Assembly: GCA_903897785.1 (NCBI GenBank) | Contig: CAIUCZ010000049.1 | Span: forward strand, 1 to 50,280 | Direction: 5' to 3' | Length of the DNA stretch: 50,280 bases | From: Candidatus Falkowiibacteriota bacterium | GTDB taxonomy: Bacteria > Patescibacteriota > Patescibacteriia > Patescibacteriales > Patescibacteriaceae | In this document: positions 1-7,773 of the stretch, piece after piece | How positions within the stretch are numbered: position 1 is the first letter of the stretch | Layout of the letters: each line of letters begins with the position of its first letter | The notes under the pieces: generated by a model | Database searches by the model: none | What the model was told of the DNA's origin: nothing | What the model saw: only the letters and a program-made list of their open reading frames with translations | Made by a program: the position numbers and the translations under genes

Positions 1-186
<186 letters not shown>

Positions 187-228
187 AATTCGTAGTATTC
201 GTATTAAATTATCAAATTAAATATAAGT

Positions 229-702
229 TTATCGATTTTTAGCAAAATGCGCGAACGCTTTGTTCGCTTCGGCCATGCGCTGCACATCCAATCGTTTGCG
301 CACTGCGGCGGATTCGCCTTTGGCGCTGTCCATCAATTCGGTCGCTAATTTTTCAGCCATCGGTTTGCCTTTGCGAGCGCGAGCGGCCGTCAAAATCCAG
401 CGGCAAGCCAGTGTATAGCGTCGTTCACCGCGCACTTGAAACGGAATCTGGTAGTTGGCCCCGCCAACCCGGCGGCTGCGCACTTCCAAAAGCGGAGAGA
501 CTTGTTTTAAAGCTTTGGCCAAAACCTGGCGCGGATCTTGTTTGGTCTTATCTTTGATAATATCCAAACAATCATAAACCACCGCTTGCGCCGTCGATTT
601 TTTGCCGTCTTTCATGACGTAGTTGATAAATTTTGCCAAATCCAAATCATGAAATTTCGGATCGGGTAGAATATTTCTTTTTGGTGCCGGTTTGCCACGC
701 AT
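229..702 (-). CDS. rpsG: 30S ribosomal protein S7
   Basis: S7 is a primary 16S rRNA-binding protein that nucleates the 30S head and lies at the E site. The 157-residue product has the usual bacterial length. The N-terminus MRGKPAPKRNILPDPKF, the central VRSRRVGGANYQIPFQV and the ERRYTLACRWI segment are all diagnostic. It lies 121 bp downstream of rpsL in the classic str order. The usual next gene, fusA, is absent: the S7 stop faces the left-edge repeats. No Shine-Dalgarno sequence precedes the ATG, which is directly preceded by an AACTTTC-type heptamer array. Confidence 0.97.
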   Translation of the reverse strand: MRGKPAPKRNILPDPKFHDLDLAKFINYVMKDGKKSTAQAVVYDCLDIIKDKTKQDPRQVLAKALKQVSPLLEVRSRRVGGANYQIPFQVRGERRYTLACRWILTAARARKGKPMAEKLATELMDSAKGESAAVRKRLDVQRMAEANKAFAHFAKNR

Positions 703-790
703 AAGTTGAAAGTTGAAAGTTGAAAGTTATAAAGTTAATAAAGCAACTAACTTTATAACTTTATGAACTTTATAACTTTATGAACTAATT
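703..790. repeat. AAAGTTG/AAAGTTAT heptamer hairpin array (family F1)
   Basis: Tandem AAAGTTG and AAAGTTAT units occupy the left half, and reverse-complement units (CTTTATAACTTTATGAA) the right half, between rpsL and rpsG. The arms can pair into one long AT-rich stem. Confidence 0.85.
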
Positions 791-823
791 TAGTTGTATT
801 TTAATTATTTATTTGGACTTTTT

Positions 824-1288
824 CTACTTGGACTTTTTTTTCTTAGCTACTGATACTAGTTTTGGCGCACCGGCTTTTGGCCGTTTGTTGCCATAACGGC
901 TGCGACCTTGACGACGCGTTTCTACGCCTTGGGCGTCAAACACGCCGCGGACGATTTTGTAACGGACGCCAGGCAAATCCTTGGTCTTGCCGCCGCGCAC
1001 CAACACAATGGAGTGCTCTTGCAAGTTGTGGCCGATACCCGGGATATATGCGGTCACCTCCATACCATTGGACAAACGAACCCTGGCGATTTTACGCAAA
1101 GCCGAGTTTGGTTTTTTTGGCGTGGTGGTGGTGACCTTCAAGCAGACACCGCGTTTAAACGGCGAACCGGTCGGAATAATGGTTTTTTCGCGATGCAAGG
1201 TGTCAGTCACCAATTTTAAGGCCGGCGATTTACTTTTTGTTTTGTTGGCTTTTCGTCCTTGACGCACTAATTGATTGATAGTAGGCAT
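824..1288 (-). CDS. rpsL: 30S ribosomal protein S12
   Basis: S12 sits at the decoding centre and is the classic streptomycin target. The 154-residue product begins [13 protein letters not shown] and carries [17 protein letters not shown] and [25 protein letters not shown], the decoding-loop signatures. The Lys of PKKPNS is intact. Between the N-terminal basic segment and PFKRGVC there is an extra segment of about 15 residues, in the position of the indel known from Bacillus-type S12. There is also a lysine-rich C-terminal tail, which makes it longer than the 124-residue E. coli protein. It is first in the rpsL-rpsG pair and has a promoter about 220 bp upstream. No Shine-Dalgarno sequence is visible. 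Confidence 0.97.
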   Translation of the reverse strand: MPTINQLVRQGRKANKTKSKSPALKLVTDTLHREKTIIPTGSPFKRGVCLKVTTTTPKKPNSALRKIARVRLSNGMEVTAYIPGIGHNLQEHSIVLVRGGKTKDLPGVRYKIVRGVFDAQGVETRRQGRSRYGNKRPKAGAPKLVSVAKKKKSK

Positions 1289-1296
1289 AAAAAAAT

Positions 1297-1500
1297 ACGA
1301 ATATTACAAATTACGCTCGACTTGCTTCTTTTTTAATTATTAGAATACACTACGAATTCATAGTTTGCAAATTGTTCGTAATCTCGTAGCGTCTACCGAA
1401 GACTACAAAAAAATAAAACGCAACGAAAAATTCGTAGCATTCGTAGTGTCTGCCTAGCTCGCGAAAGAAGCAATCACAACGTAATTTGTAGTATTTGCAT
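1297..1500. repeat. F2 spacer array with two copies of a conserved ~60-nt module
   Basis: The rpsL leader is filled with CGAATxxTA units. Embedded are two copies of a module of the form ATTCGTAGTGT-(17-18 variable nt)-GAAGCAAgtc..CGTAATT: one on the minus strand (about 1303-1358) and one on the plus strand (about 1444-1499). Two further copies lie at 13.97 kb and 42.95 kb. Confidence 0.75.
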
Positions 1501-1529
1501 AATGTAGCATAATGATTATTTTAAGTCAA
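1501..1529 (-). promoter_or_regulatory. Promoter of rpsL-rpsG
   Basis: On the minus strand TTGACT (1524-1529) and TACATT (1501-1506) are separated by exactly 17 bp, and the -10 is preceded by ATGC. This predicts a start near 1494 and a leader of about 200 nt that contains the F2 modules. Confidence 0.6.
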
Positions 1530-1571
1530 GCGCTTAATTTAAGACGATTTTTGGCTTACAATAAGACTTAA

Positions 1572-1606
1572 ATTAAAAACACCGCAGCCTGAAGCCGCGA
1601 TGTTAA
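1572..1606 (-). terminator. Intrinsic terminator of the TPR gene
   Basis: On the minus strand ACATCGCGGC, a TTCA loop and GCTGCGGTGT pair (including G-U pairs) and are followed by TTTTTAATT, 15 bp beyond the stop of the TPR protein gene. Confidence 0.6.
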
Positions 1607-1620
1607 TAAAGTTACAAATT

Positions 1621-2382
1621 CTACTTTTTCGGCGCTACTTTGGTCGTTGCCGGCCCGCCTGCCGGCGAGGCAGGTTTGGCAACCGGTTTAGCGACAACCG
1701 GGGTGGCATACTTGTCAAACAAAGCTTGATATTTTTTCACATTAACCGTGTCGCCTTTGGCTTTATAGATATCCACCAAAAAAGCATACCAATCCGGGTA
1801 AGTGCTGTCGATTTTAATGCCTTGATTAATCGGCTCAAGCGCTTTGTCCGGCTGATTTAATTTATAAATATACAACCAAGCCAGCTGGCGATAAGGTACG
1901 ATTATTTTTTGACCGACTTTGGCTTGGACGGTTATCCCCTGTCGGAATACTGTTTCCGCTTTTGTCAAACTGTCCGTCGGCGCGCCTGCCTGCATGCTTT
2001 GCACAATATAAGCTCGACCGAGATTGGACAAAGTCTGCGGATTATTGGGCGCCACCTGGTTGACTTGCTCCAGCAAGCCGACCGCTTCATCAGCACTGGC
2101 TTTGGCTTGCTCGGGCGTTAAATTTTTTCCCGGGAACAAAACATCGTTGGCGCGCGCCATGGCAAACTCTTGCGCGGCCGGCGCCGTTTGCGCATTGACC
2201 GGCTGATTAAACGCCGGCACCGCCGAACTGTTGTTTGCCGGATTCTTGTGGGTGTTCACCCAAAATAGCAACACCAAATCCGCCACTAACACCGCACCCA
2301 AAATGATTACCGTAATCAGCAATTTATTAGAGCCGCGCTGATTGGTCGGCTGGCCGATTAGACCTTTCTTTACAATAGGCAT
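1621..2382 (-). CDS. Membrane-anchored TPR-like protein
   Basis: The 253-residue product has a short cytoplasmic N-terminus, one membrane helix at about residues 21-43, a Pro/Ala/Asn linker, and an extracytoplasmic helical part at about 85-225. Motifs such as LSNLGRAYIVQSM, YRQLAWLYIYK and YPDWYAFLVDIYKAKGD fit about three tetratricopeptide repeats, which usually bind partner proteins. The tail (about 230-253) is Pro/Ala/Lys-rich and includes PASPAGGPA, encoded by an in-frame GC-rich palindrome at 1655-1675 that matches a spacer repeat elsewhere. The gene has its own terminator. The partner and pathway are unknown. Confidence 0.75.
   Translation of the reverse strand: MPIVKKGLIGQPTNQRGSNKLLITVIILGAVLVADLVLLFWVNTHKNPANNSSAVPAFNQPVNAQTAPAAQEFAMARANDVLFPGKNLTPEQAKASADEAVGLLEQVNQVAPNNPQTLSNLGRAYIVQSMQAGAPTDSLTKAETVFRQGITVQAKVGQKIIVPYRQLAWLYIYKLNQPDKALEPINQGIKIDSTYPDWYAFLVDIYKAKGDTVNVKKYQALFDKYATPVVAKPVAKPASPAGGPATTKVAPKK
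1655..1675. repeat. GC-rich CCTGCCGGC palindrome inside a CDS
   Basis: CCCGCCTGCCGGCGAGGCAGG lies in frame in the tail of the TPR gene. Close relatives sit in spacers at 32171-32190 and 42871-42892. Confidence 0.7.
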
Positions 2383-2387
2383 ATGTT

Positions 2388-2490
2388 AAAGTTTATAAAG
2401 TTAATAAAGTTATAAAATTAAAAGTCTATAAAGAAAAATACTTTATGAACTTTATAACTTTATAACTTTATGAACTTTTAATTTATAAAG
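2388..2490. repeat. F1 heptamer hairpin array
   Basis: AAAGTTTATAAAGTTAATAAAG units are followed by reverse-complement CTTTATGAACTTTATAAC units in the 160-bp spacer between the M50 protease and TPR genes. Confidence 0.8.
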
Positions 2491-2542
2491 TCACATCGCT
2501 TTGTTTAGCGATAAAATAATTATAGCACATATCGCCAACCGA

Positions 2543-3184
2543 CTACAAATACCGTCCGCCCAAAATAAAATTGCCCAGCCCGGCAATCAGCGGATAAATA
2601 AAATCAAAAGCGCCAAAGACCGCCAGCGCCGCGATAATAATCATGCCGTAAAGTTCAAATCGATAAAAAAATATTTTTCCTTTGGCCGACAGGAAGGTTA
2701 AAATTATTTTTGAACCGTCCAGCGGCGGCACCGGCATTAAATTAAAGATCATCAAGCCTAAATTTAATAGGCAAACATAAATCGTAAGCAAAGACAGAGC
2801 ATGCGGCAGACTGCCGTCCAATCCCGGCTGGCCGGTCGTCAGAATTAACGCTCGACCGAGCAAGCCGAATAGCACGGCCAAACAAAAATTAGCCGCCGGT
2901 CCGGCCAAAGCCACTTTCAGGTCGCCATATTTTTTGTCACGCAAATTGTAAGGATTATAAGGCACGGGTTTGGCCCAAGCGATCATAAAGCCGGAACCGG
3001 ACAAAATAAACAGCACCGGCAGCAAAACCGAACCGATCCAATCCAGATGAACCAAGGGGTTTAAAGTTAGCCGGCCGGCGTTTTTGGCCGTATCGTCGCC
3101 CAAGACTAAAGCCGCCAGGCCGTGAGCGCATTCATGGACGACGGCGGACATAATCAAGATTATAATTAAAAAAATCTGTAACAT
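2543..3184 (-). CDS. Site-2 protease family (M50) intramembrane metalloprotease
   Basis: The 213-residue product is a multi-pass membrane protein. The zinc motif HECAH is at residues 17-21 in the first helix, and the third-ligand motif NLMPVPPLDGSK (Asp156) lies in a later helix. These are the hallmarks of M50 site-2 proteases of the short SpoIVFB/YwhC type. Family members cut membrane-embedded substrates, often to release transcription factors. There is no PDZ domain and no visible substrate gene next door. The ATG is preceded by AT-rich sequence without a Shine-Dalgarno site. Confidence 0.88.
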   Translation of the reverse strand: MLQIFLIIILIMSAVVHECAHGLAALVLGDDTAKNAGRLTLNPLVHLDWIGSVLLPVLFILSGSGFMIAWAKPVPYNPYNLRDKKYGDLKVALAGPAANFCLAVLFGLLGRALILTTGQPGLDGSLPHALSLLTIYVCLLNLGLMIFNLMPVPPLDGSKIILTFLSAKGKIFFYRFELYGMIIIAALAVFGAFDFIYPLIAGLGNFILGGRYL

Positions 3185-3189
3185 AAAAC

Positions 3190-3262
3190 AAGTTGAAGGT
3201 CGTTAGTCGTTAGTTATAAGTCAAAAACTAACGACTAACGACTTATGACTAACGACTTATTC
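3190..3262. repeat. GTCGTTA-type hairpin array (family F6)
   Basis: GTCGTTAGTCGTTAGTTATAAGTC is answered after five bases by ACTAACGACTAACGACTTATGACTAACGACTT, giving a long perfect-looking stem. The spacer separates the M50 gene from rpmB. Confidence 0.85.
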
Positions 3263-3279
3263 ATGAACTCTATCACAGC

Positions 3280-3308
3280 TTGCCTTTTTTCGCAAAACCT
3301 GCTAACTT
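3280..3308 (+). promoter_or_regulatory. Putative promoter of rpmB
   Basis: TTGCCT (3280-3285) and TAACTT (3303-3308) are 17 bp apart, with TGC immediately before the -10. The rpmB ATG is at 3339. Confidence 0.45.
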
Positions 3309-3338
3309 AAACGAAGTTAAATCTTAATCAACATTTTT

Positions 3339-3515
3339 ATGGCCAAAACTTGCGCTCTATGCGGCCGCGGCGCCACCAAAGACGCTAGCCGGTCTCATTC
3401 CAACATCAAAACCAACAAACGCCAACACATCAATCTGCAAACCAGATCGATTGCCGGCGGTAAAATCAAGACTTGCACCAAGTGCATCAAAACCATGAAA
3501 AAAGTGGCGAAATAA
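3339..3515 (+). CDS. rpmB: 50S ribosomal protein L28
   Basis: This 58-codon gene encodes a short L28, a late-assembling 50S protein. The product starts MAKTCALCGRGATKD and contains RSHSNIKTNKRQ and INLQTRSIAGGKIKTCTKC. Cys5-x2-Cys8 and Cys46-x2-Cys49 form the four-cysteine zinc ribbon of C+ type L28. It is a monocistronic gene with a putative promoter at 3280-3308 and an intrinsic terminator 27 bp after the stop. There is no Shine-Dalgarno site before the ATG (ACATTTTT). Confidence 0.95.
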   Translation: MAKTCALCGRGATKDASRSHSNIKTNKRQHINLQTRSIAGGKIKTCTKCIKTMKKVAK

Positions 3516-3542
3516 AACAATTTGCCATACTAAAAACGCAAT

Positions 3543-3577
3543 AAAAAACAAGGTTAACAACGACCTTGTTTTTTATT
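3543..3577 (+). terminator. Intrinsic terminator of rpmB
   Basis: AAAAAACAAGGT and ACCTTGTTTTTT pair across an eight-base loop and are followed by a T-rich run. Confidence 0.85.
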
Positions 3578-3648
3578 GTTCTATTTAAGGCAATGAGGCC
3601 GGATAACCGCTCCGCCGATTAACGGACAGAGCGCCAAAAACAAACAGC

Positions 3649-3677
3649 TTGACAAAACCAAGACTAATCACTACAAT
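3649..3677 (+). promoter_or_regulatory. Promoter of the 87-aa gene
   Basis: A consensus TTGACA (3649-3654) lies 17 bp before TACAAT (3672-3677). The gene starts 41 bp downstream of the -10 behind a strong AAGGAGG. Confidence 0.7.
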
Positions 3678-3718
3678 ATCAAACAAATAAAGGTTCTTTT
3701 GATAACAAGGAGGTTTTT

Positions 3719-3982
3719 ATGATTTTGCCATTAACCCGCGAAAGTGATTTAAAAATGGAGCTTATCGAGGCGGCGGCGGACAAACTTGAAAAACACGATC
3801 TGGTTTCTCTTGATTTTAATTACGGCGCCCGAGCGGTTGTTGCGGCGCTCAAAACCCAAGATACGGCTTTAGAATTTTTTTGCCGCAACCTGGCGGAAAA
3901 AGACGAATATCTGCAGGGTCTCTTGGATCGAATCGAAACGCTGGATCAATTGTTTAAAACAAACTTCACGACGACAAACTAG
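3719..3982 (+). CDS. Small acidic hypothetical protein, 87 aa
   Basis: I do not recognise this protein. It is helical and charged (SDLKMELIEAAADKLEKHDLV, EKDEYLQGLLDRIETLDQLF), with no membrane segment or signal peptide, so a soluble cytoplasmic helical bundle is likely. Expression signals are unusually complete for this window: a TTGACA/TACAAT promoter, an AAGGAGG Shine-Dalgarno site five bases before the ATG, and a terminator right after the stop. It belongs to the minority gene class here with a strong Shine-Dalgarno site and no heptamer array. Confidence 0.8.
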   Translation: MILPLTRESDLKMELIEAAADKLEKHDLVSLDFNYGARAVVAALKTQDTALEFFCRNLAEKDEYLQGLLDRIETLDQLFKTNFTTTN

Positions 3983-3990
3983 CTCAAAAC

Positions 3991-4020
3991 AAAAAAGGGA
4001 TCGACAGACCCTTTTTTTAT
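3991..4020 (+). terminator. Intrinsic terminator of the 87-aa gene
   Basis: AAAAAAGGG and CCCTTTTTTT pair across a nine-base loop directly after the stop. Confidence 0.85.
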
Positions 4021-4052
4021 TTCGTTAAAGTTTTAACAAAACGAATATCATT

Positions 4053-5219
4053 TTAAAATAGAGATAAAAAATTCTGCCAACTTTTTTTCAAAACTTTAAT
4101 CGGCGCGCGCACGGCTTTCGGTTCGGCATACAACGCCATAATCTTTGGCGCCAACTCGTCCCAATTATAATATTGCCCGGCTCGAGCTCGCGCCAGCTCT
4201 CCGGCGCGTGCCAGCAAATCCGGCTGCTGCAACAGATTTTGCAACTTATTTTTTAGTTCCATCGTGTCATCAACCGGAAAAACAAAACCCGCCTCGCCGA
4301 CCGCGTCTTTATTTTCCGCAATCGAAGAGACCAACACCGCTTTGCCGCGCGCCATCGCTTCCAACAAAGACAAAGACAGGCCTTCGGATTCTGACGGCTG
4401 AACAAACAAACAAGCATTATCATAAAGCTCGGCCAAGACTTGGCCGCTTTGCTCGCCTAAAAATAAAATCCGCTCATCAGTCGCGGCCAAAGCGTAAAGT
4501 TCTTCCACATAATCATCGGTAAAAGCGCTGCCGCCGACAATCACCAATTTTTTATCCGTCTTGATCAGCTTCCAAGCATCAATCAAGCGGCTCAAACCTT
4601 TGTGGCGCACCAAACGAGAAATAGCCACCGCGTAACTATCTTTGGTTAAGCCCCAAGCGCGAATCAAATCGGCCGGAGAATTTGGTAAATTAAGATTGGC
4701 GCCGTTGGCAATGTAATCGGCTTCCAATTGATAGCGCTCGCGCACGTAAGCTTGCATCGACTTGGTGACGACAATCACTTCATCGGCCAAACGACACATC
4801 AACCATTCGCCCAAACGCAAGCTCAAACGTGCCAAGACGCCCCACTTTTGGTGTTCGTAATCGCGGCTTTGCAGGGTGGCGACAATTTTGGCGCGCGGAC
4901 AAAAGATTTTCGGCAGCCAAATCAAGAGCGCCGGACCGATCGCTTGAAAATGAATAACATCGACTTGGCGAAAAACAACATCAATGCAAGCCAAGGCCGT
5001 ATGGCTGATAGCGTCTAAATGCTTGGTATTAACCGAAGGCAGGCTGATCAATTGCATACCGCGATAGCTCTTGGCGTTGACCGGCGTATAATGCGGCCGC
5101 GTGTACACCAAAACCTCGTGGCCGGCCAAAGCCGCACGACTGGCCAAATCCTCGACGTATTTTTCCACGCCGCCGGAAATGGCCGGGACACCCTTCTGTC
5201 CGATAAAAGCAATTCTCAT
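4053..5219 (-). CDS. GT4-type glycosyltransferase
   Basis: The 388-residue product is a two-domain GT-B glycosyltransferase. The N-terminal MRIAFIGQKGVPAISGGVEKYVEDLA glycine loop begins the acceptor domain. The C-terminal donor domain carries SESEGLSLSLLEAMARG, with the EX7E motif at Glu279/Glu287, as in family GT4 retaining enzymes that use nucleotide sugars. It probably adds a sugar to a lipid-linked or surface glycan, but donor and acceptor cannot be read from sequence. It is isolated from the GT-Wzy-Wzz cluster at 44-48 kb. No membrane helix and no Shine-Dalgarno site are seen. Confidence 0.9.
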   Translation of the reverse strand: MRIAFIGQKGVPAISGGVEKYVEDLASRAALAGHEVLVYTRPHYTPVNAKSYRGMQLISLPSVNTKHLDAISHTALACIDVVFRQVDVIHFQAIGPALLIWLPKIFCPRAKIVATLQSRDYEHQKWGVLARLSLRLGEWLMCRLADEVIVVTKSMQAYVRERYQLEADYIANGANLNLPNSPADLIRAWGLTKDSYAVAISRLVRHKGLSRLIDAWKLIKTDKKLVIVGGSAFTDDYVEELYALAATDERILFLGEQSGQVLAELYDNACLFVQPSESEGLSLSLLEAMARGKAVLVSSIAENKDAVGEAGFVFPVDDTMELKNKLQNLLQQPDLLARAGELARARAGQYYNWDELAPKIMALYAEPKAVRAPIKVLKKSWQNFLSLF

Positions 5220-5227
5220 AATAATAA

Positions 5228-5357
5228 AAATAATTTAATACGAATACTACGAACCTTATCCGAATACTACGAACGCTACGAATGCTACGAATTCTTCAGA
5301 ACAACCATTCGTAATGTTTGTAGTATTCGCATTCTAATTCGTAGTATTCGTATTAGA
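5228..5357. repeat. F2 spacer array
   Basis: CGAATACTACGAAC-type 9-mers are followed, after AATTCTTCAGAACAACC, by reverse-complement ATTCGTA units. The array lies between the propeller gene and the GT gene. Confidence 0.85.
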
Positions 5358-5365
5358 TGCAAAAC

Positions 5366-6688
5366 TTATTTAGCTACGGTAGAGGTAACAGTCGGAAATG
5401 CAATACTATAATGCTTGCCGCTTTGCACGCCGGTCGCCGTCACGTTCAAACGCGTTGGCGTCGAGGTGCTGATCGGCACCAAGACATTGGCTTTGAAACG
5501 GCCTTGGCCGTCCGCCTTGGCAGTCAAAGTCTGATCCAAATATTGCACCTTAACACCCTCGTTAACTTCAAAGCCGCCACCGGTAATGGCATAAACATTC
5601 AACGCCGTTCTGGTCTCGCGCAAAAATAGATTCTCTGTGAAAACCGGCCGCGTATCAATCGCCATGGCCTGCGTCCAGGCAATTTTCTTTAAACTGTTAC
5701 CATCCAACACCAAGATATTGGCATTGTCAAAGACGACCAATTTTTCACTGCCATTAACCGTCACCGCTTTCAAACCCATGGCCCAACTGTTCGGTTCATA
5801 TTTGTAAGTAAAATTATAATTGACGGTTTGCAAATTATTTTTATTCATTTTGACCACGCCCACGCCGTCGGAAAAATAAATATCTTGGCCGTTTGAGGAC
5901 GGCACAACATCAAAGCCCTGATCGCCTTTGTGCGTAAAGCTGTTGACGATTTCGCCGTTCAAATTAAATTCTTTAAGCTTGTTGTCGTCGATCGCATAGA
6001 TATAATTGCTGGACGGATCAAGATAAGCGGCATGGTTGCCGTCGGTTTTGGCATAATTCAAAGAAACAACTCGCACCACTTGGCGCTGTTGCATATCAAA
6101 AACTTCCAAGGTCTTGCTGGCCGAATTGATATTGAGAATATAGCGGCTGTTATCGGCCAAACGGACGTTATAGCTGTTGTTGATGTTGGTAAAATTAAAC
6201 GTATCGATCGTGTCCAGGTTGCCGTTCCAAATCTTAATCCCCTTGGCGCCGACCGTTACAATATTGCCGTCCAGCTTGGTGATGCGGCCATACCAATCCC
6301 AAATCGGATTGGACACTTGGCGCGTCGTGGTCAAAGCCAAACCGGCCTGACTCAACGAAGTGATGTCGTAGCGATAAAAACTGGAACCGGCCGAAGCGTA
6401 AGCATACAACCGGCCGTTGCCGCCGATATCTAACAAAACATCATAAAACGGTTTTGGCTGGCCAAAGATCGGATCGTGATAGCTCAAGGTAATTACTTTG
6501 ACCAAAGTACTGCCGGACAATTTCCAAATCTCCAAATTGTTGGTGTTGGTCGTCGCCACGACCAACTGGCCGCGATAGCTGATGGCGTCACCGGCATAAT
6601 AAGACAAAGTTTTGCTGCTGGCACCCGGAATTAAAACGCCGATTGTCAGAATCAACAGAGCCAAAGCGAGAATTTTTTTCTTCATCAT
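5366..6688 (-). CDS. Secreted beta-propeller-like protein with C-terminal Ig-like domain
   Basis: About 440 residues. A signal peptide (MMKKKILALALLILTIGVLIPGASS) is followed by repeated segments such as AISYRGQLVVATT, YIYAIDDNKLKEFNLNGEIV and KLVVFDNANILVLDGNSL, typical of blades of a WD40/YVTN-like propeller. The last 90 or so residues (NVYAITGGGFEVNEGVKVQYLDQTLTAKADGQGRF in pieces) look like an Ig or carboxypeptidase-regulatory-like fold. The protein is probably exported and surface-exposed, binding a partner or glycan. An in-frame TTG lies three codons upstream (6697), but the ATG pair at 6688/6685 better fits the signal peptide. Confidence 0.75.
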   Translation of the reverse strand: MMKKKILALALLILTIGVLIPGASSKTLSYYAGDAISYRGQLVVATTNTNNLEIWKLSGSTLVKVITLSYHDPIFGQPKPFYDVLLDIGGNGRLYAYASAGSSFYRYDITSLSQAGLALTTTRQVSNPIWDWYGRITKLDGNIVTVGAKGIKIWNGNLDTIDTFNFTNINNSYNVRLADNSRYILNINSASKTLEVFDMQQRQVVRVVSLNYAKTDGNHAAYLDPSSNYIYAIDDNKLKEFNLNGEIVNSFTHKGDQGFDVVPSSNGQDIYFSDGVGVVKMNKNNLQTVNYNFTYKYEPNSWAMGLKAVTVNGSEKLVVFDNANILVLDGNSLKKIAWTQAMAIDTRPVFTENLFLRETRTALNVYAITGGGFEVNEGVKVQYLDQTLTAKADGQGRFKANVLVPISTSTPTRLNVTATGVQSGKHYSIAFPTVTSTVAK

Positions 6689-6758
6689 ATAAGTCAACTT
6701 AATAATTAGGCCCGCTTTAAGCTTAGGCCTTTTAAATTTAATTGCAATTTAATTGCTC

Positions 6759-6787
6759 ACCTTAGCATAAATTTTGATTTTGGTCAA
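6759..6787 (-). promoter_or_regulatory. Promoter of the propeller gene
   Basis: On the minus strand TTGACC (6782-6787) lies 17 bp before TAAGGT (6759-6764), which is preceded by TGC as an extended -10. Confidence 0.5.
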
Positions 6788-6794
6788 GGATTAG

Positions 6795-6830
6795 ACAAAA
6801 AATAAACCTTAGCCTGGGTTGGCTAAGGTT
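6795..6830 (-). terminator. Terminator of the winged-helix gene
   Basis: AACCTTAGCC and GGCTAAGGTT form a perfect 10-bp stem with a six-base loop, followed on the minus strand by TATTTTTTG. Confidence 0.85.
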
Positions 6831-6927
6831 AGGTAAAAAATATGAACATCTCAAGGATATGATGCCCATAAACACCCACAATCTTTCAAAAATCACCCAT
6901 AATACATCTTCTCTTCGCAAAAAAATT

Positions 6928-6949
6928 GAGACGCAAAATTTTGCGTCTC
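6928..6949. repeat. GAGACGCA palindrome
   Basis: GAGACGCAAAA is followed immediately by its exact reverse complement. Relatives sit at 18672-18692 and, in frame inside a glycosyltransferase gene, at 31273-31300. Confidence 0.85.
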
Positions 6950-6981
6950 TACCGACTTCCGACTAACAACTTAACGACTTT

Positions 6982-7656
6982 TCACTGAATCCCTAATTCA
7001 TTAATCAACGTAATCCTCCGCCCTTCCAAAATCGAATACAGAAAAACATCGGTCACCTCGCGGCGATAAGCAAAGTCATCGGGCGTCATCATAACGTAGT
7101 TCACTTCGCGCACCAATTCTTGCTCCAACTCTTTGATCGCTTTTAATAATTTTTCCTTGCTCACTCGGCCGACAATAAACAAATCCACCCCCGATTGGGC
7201 GTCGCCGACAAAAAAGCCGGTCAGCGCCAGAAAATCAATTTTGCCGACTTTGGCCAACCGTGCCGCCAAATCGTCTTCGCATGTCATTTGCGATTTAACG
7301 ATCAGGGCTTTCAATTCGTTGAACAGCAAAAAATCGCGATCGACTTCATAATATTTTTTGTCTTGTTTGCCGCCGGCCTCTTCGTCCTCGTCTTTTGGCT
7401 CAACGTCAATCCTTTTACCTTTAATCTTAATCGCTTCCACTGCAAAAGCCCGACCCGCCTGTTTGCTTGTCGCGGGGTTAGCTTTGGTTTTCAACAAACC
7501 GATTTCTTCCAGGTTGGCCAGCTCGCGGCGCACGGCGTTGACTTGCAGATTCAGTTGCCGCGCCACTTCGCGCACAAAAAAACGGCTGTTCTCGTTTAAT
7601 AAAAATAATTTTAGAACTTTAACGCGGGCGTTGGAGCCAAAAAGTTTTGTTAACAT
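6982..7656 (-). CDS. Winged helix-turn-helix protein
   Basis: The 224-residue product opens with a MarR/ArsR-like winged helix (about residues 1-65: NARVKVLKLFLLNENSRFFVREVARQLNL, then NAVRRELANLEEIGLL), which should bind DNA. A charged linker (KDEDEEAGGKQDKKYYEVDRD) leads to an alpha/beta C-terminal domain (FNELKALIVKSQM...IDFLALTGFFVGDAQSGVDLFIVGRVSKEKL...VNYVMMTPDDFAYRREV) that resembles the nucleotidyltransferase-like domain often fused to such helices. No metal-binding GS..D pair is obvious, so catalysis is doubtful. It is transcribed away from the large gene at 7774 and may regulate it or itself. Confidence 0.78.
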   Translation of the reverse strand: MLTKLFGSNARVKVLKLFLLNENSRFFVREVARQLNLQVNAVRRELANLEEIGLLKTKANPATSKQAGRAFAVEAIKIKGKRIDVEPKDEDEEAGGKQDKKYYEVDRDFLLFNELKALIVKSQMTCEDDLAARLAKVGKIDFLALTGFFVGDAQSGVDLFIVGRVSKEKLLKAIKELEQELVREVNYVMMTPDDFAYRREVTDVFLYSILEGRRITLINELGIQ

Positions 7657-7670
7657 ATTTTTTCGTAGTC

Positions 7671-7690
7671 ATCCCCGCGTATGCGGGGAT
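7671..7690. repeat. REP-like hairpin ATCCCCGC
   Basis: ATCCCCGC-GTAT-GCGGGGAT, preceded by GTC, is a single-arm version of the paired GTCATCCCCGC elements at 22.9, 35.3, 36.6 and 44.3 kb. Confidence 0.8.
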
Positions 7691-7718
7691 CTCGTGATAG
7701 ACTAATAAACACCGTCTC

Positions 7719-7747
7719 TTTTACTTTGAATGAAATTATAGTATAAT
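7719..7747 (+). promoter_or_regulatory. Promoter of the 774-aa gene
   Basis: TATAAT at 7742-7747 is perfect; the best -35 at 17-bp spacing (TTTTAC, 7719-7724) is weak. The ATG is 27 bp beyond the -10. Confidence 0.5.
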
Positions 7748-7773
7748 ATCCTCAAGCATTAGTCAAACAAACT

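Noticed and set aside
862-1262. Plus-strand frames opposite rpsL.
   Set aside because: They are shadows of a conserved ribosomal protein gene.
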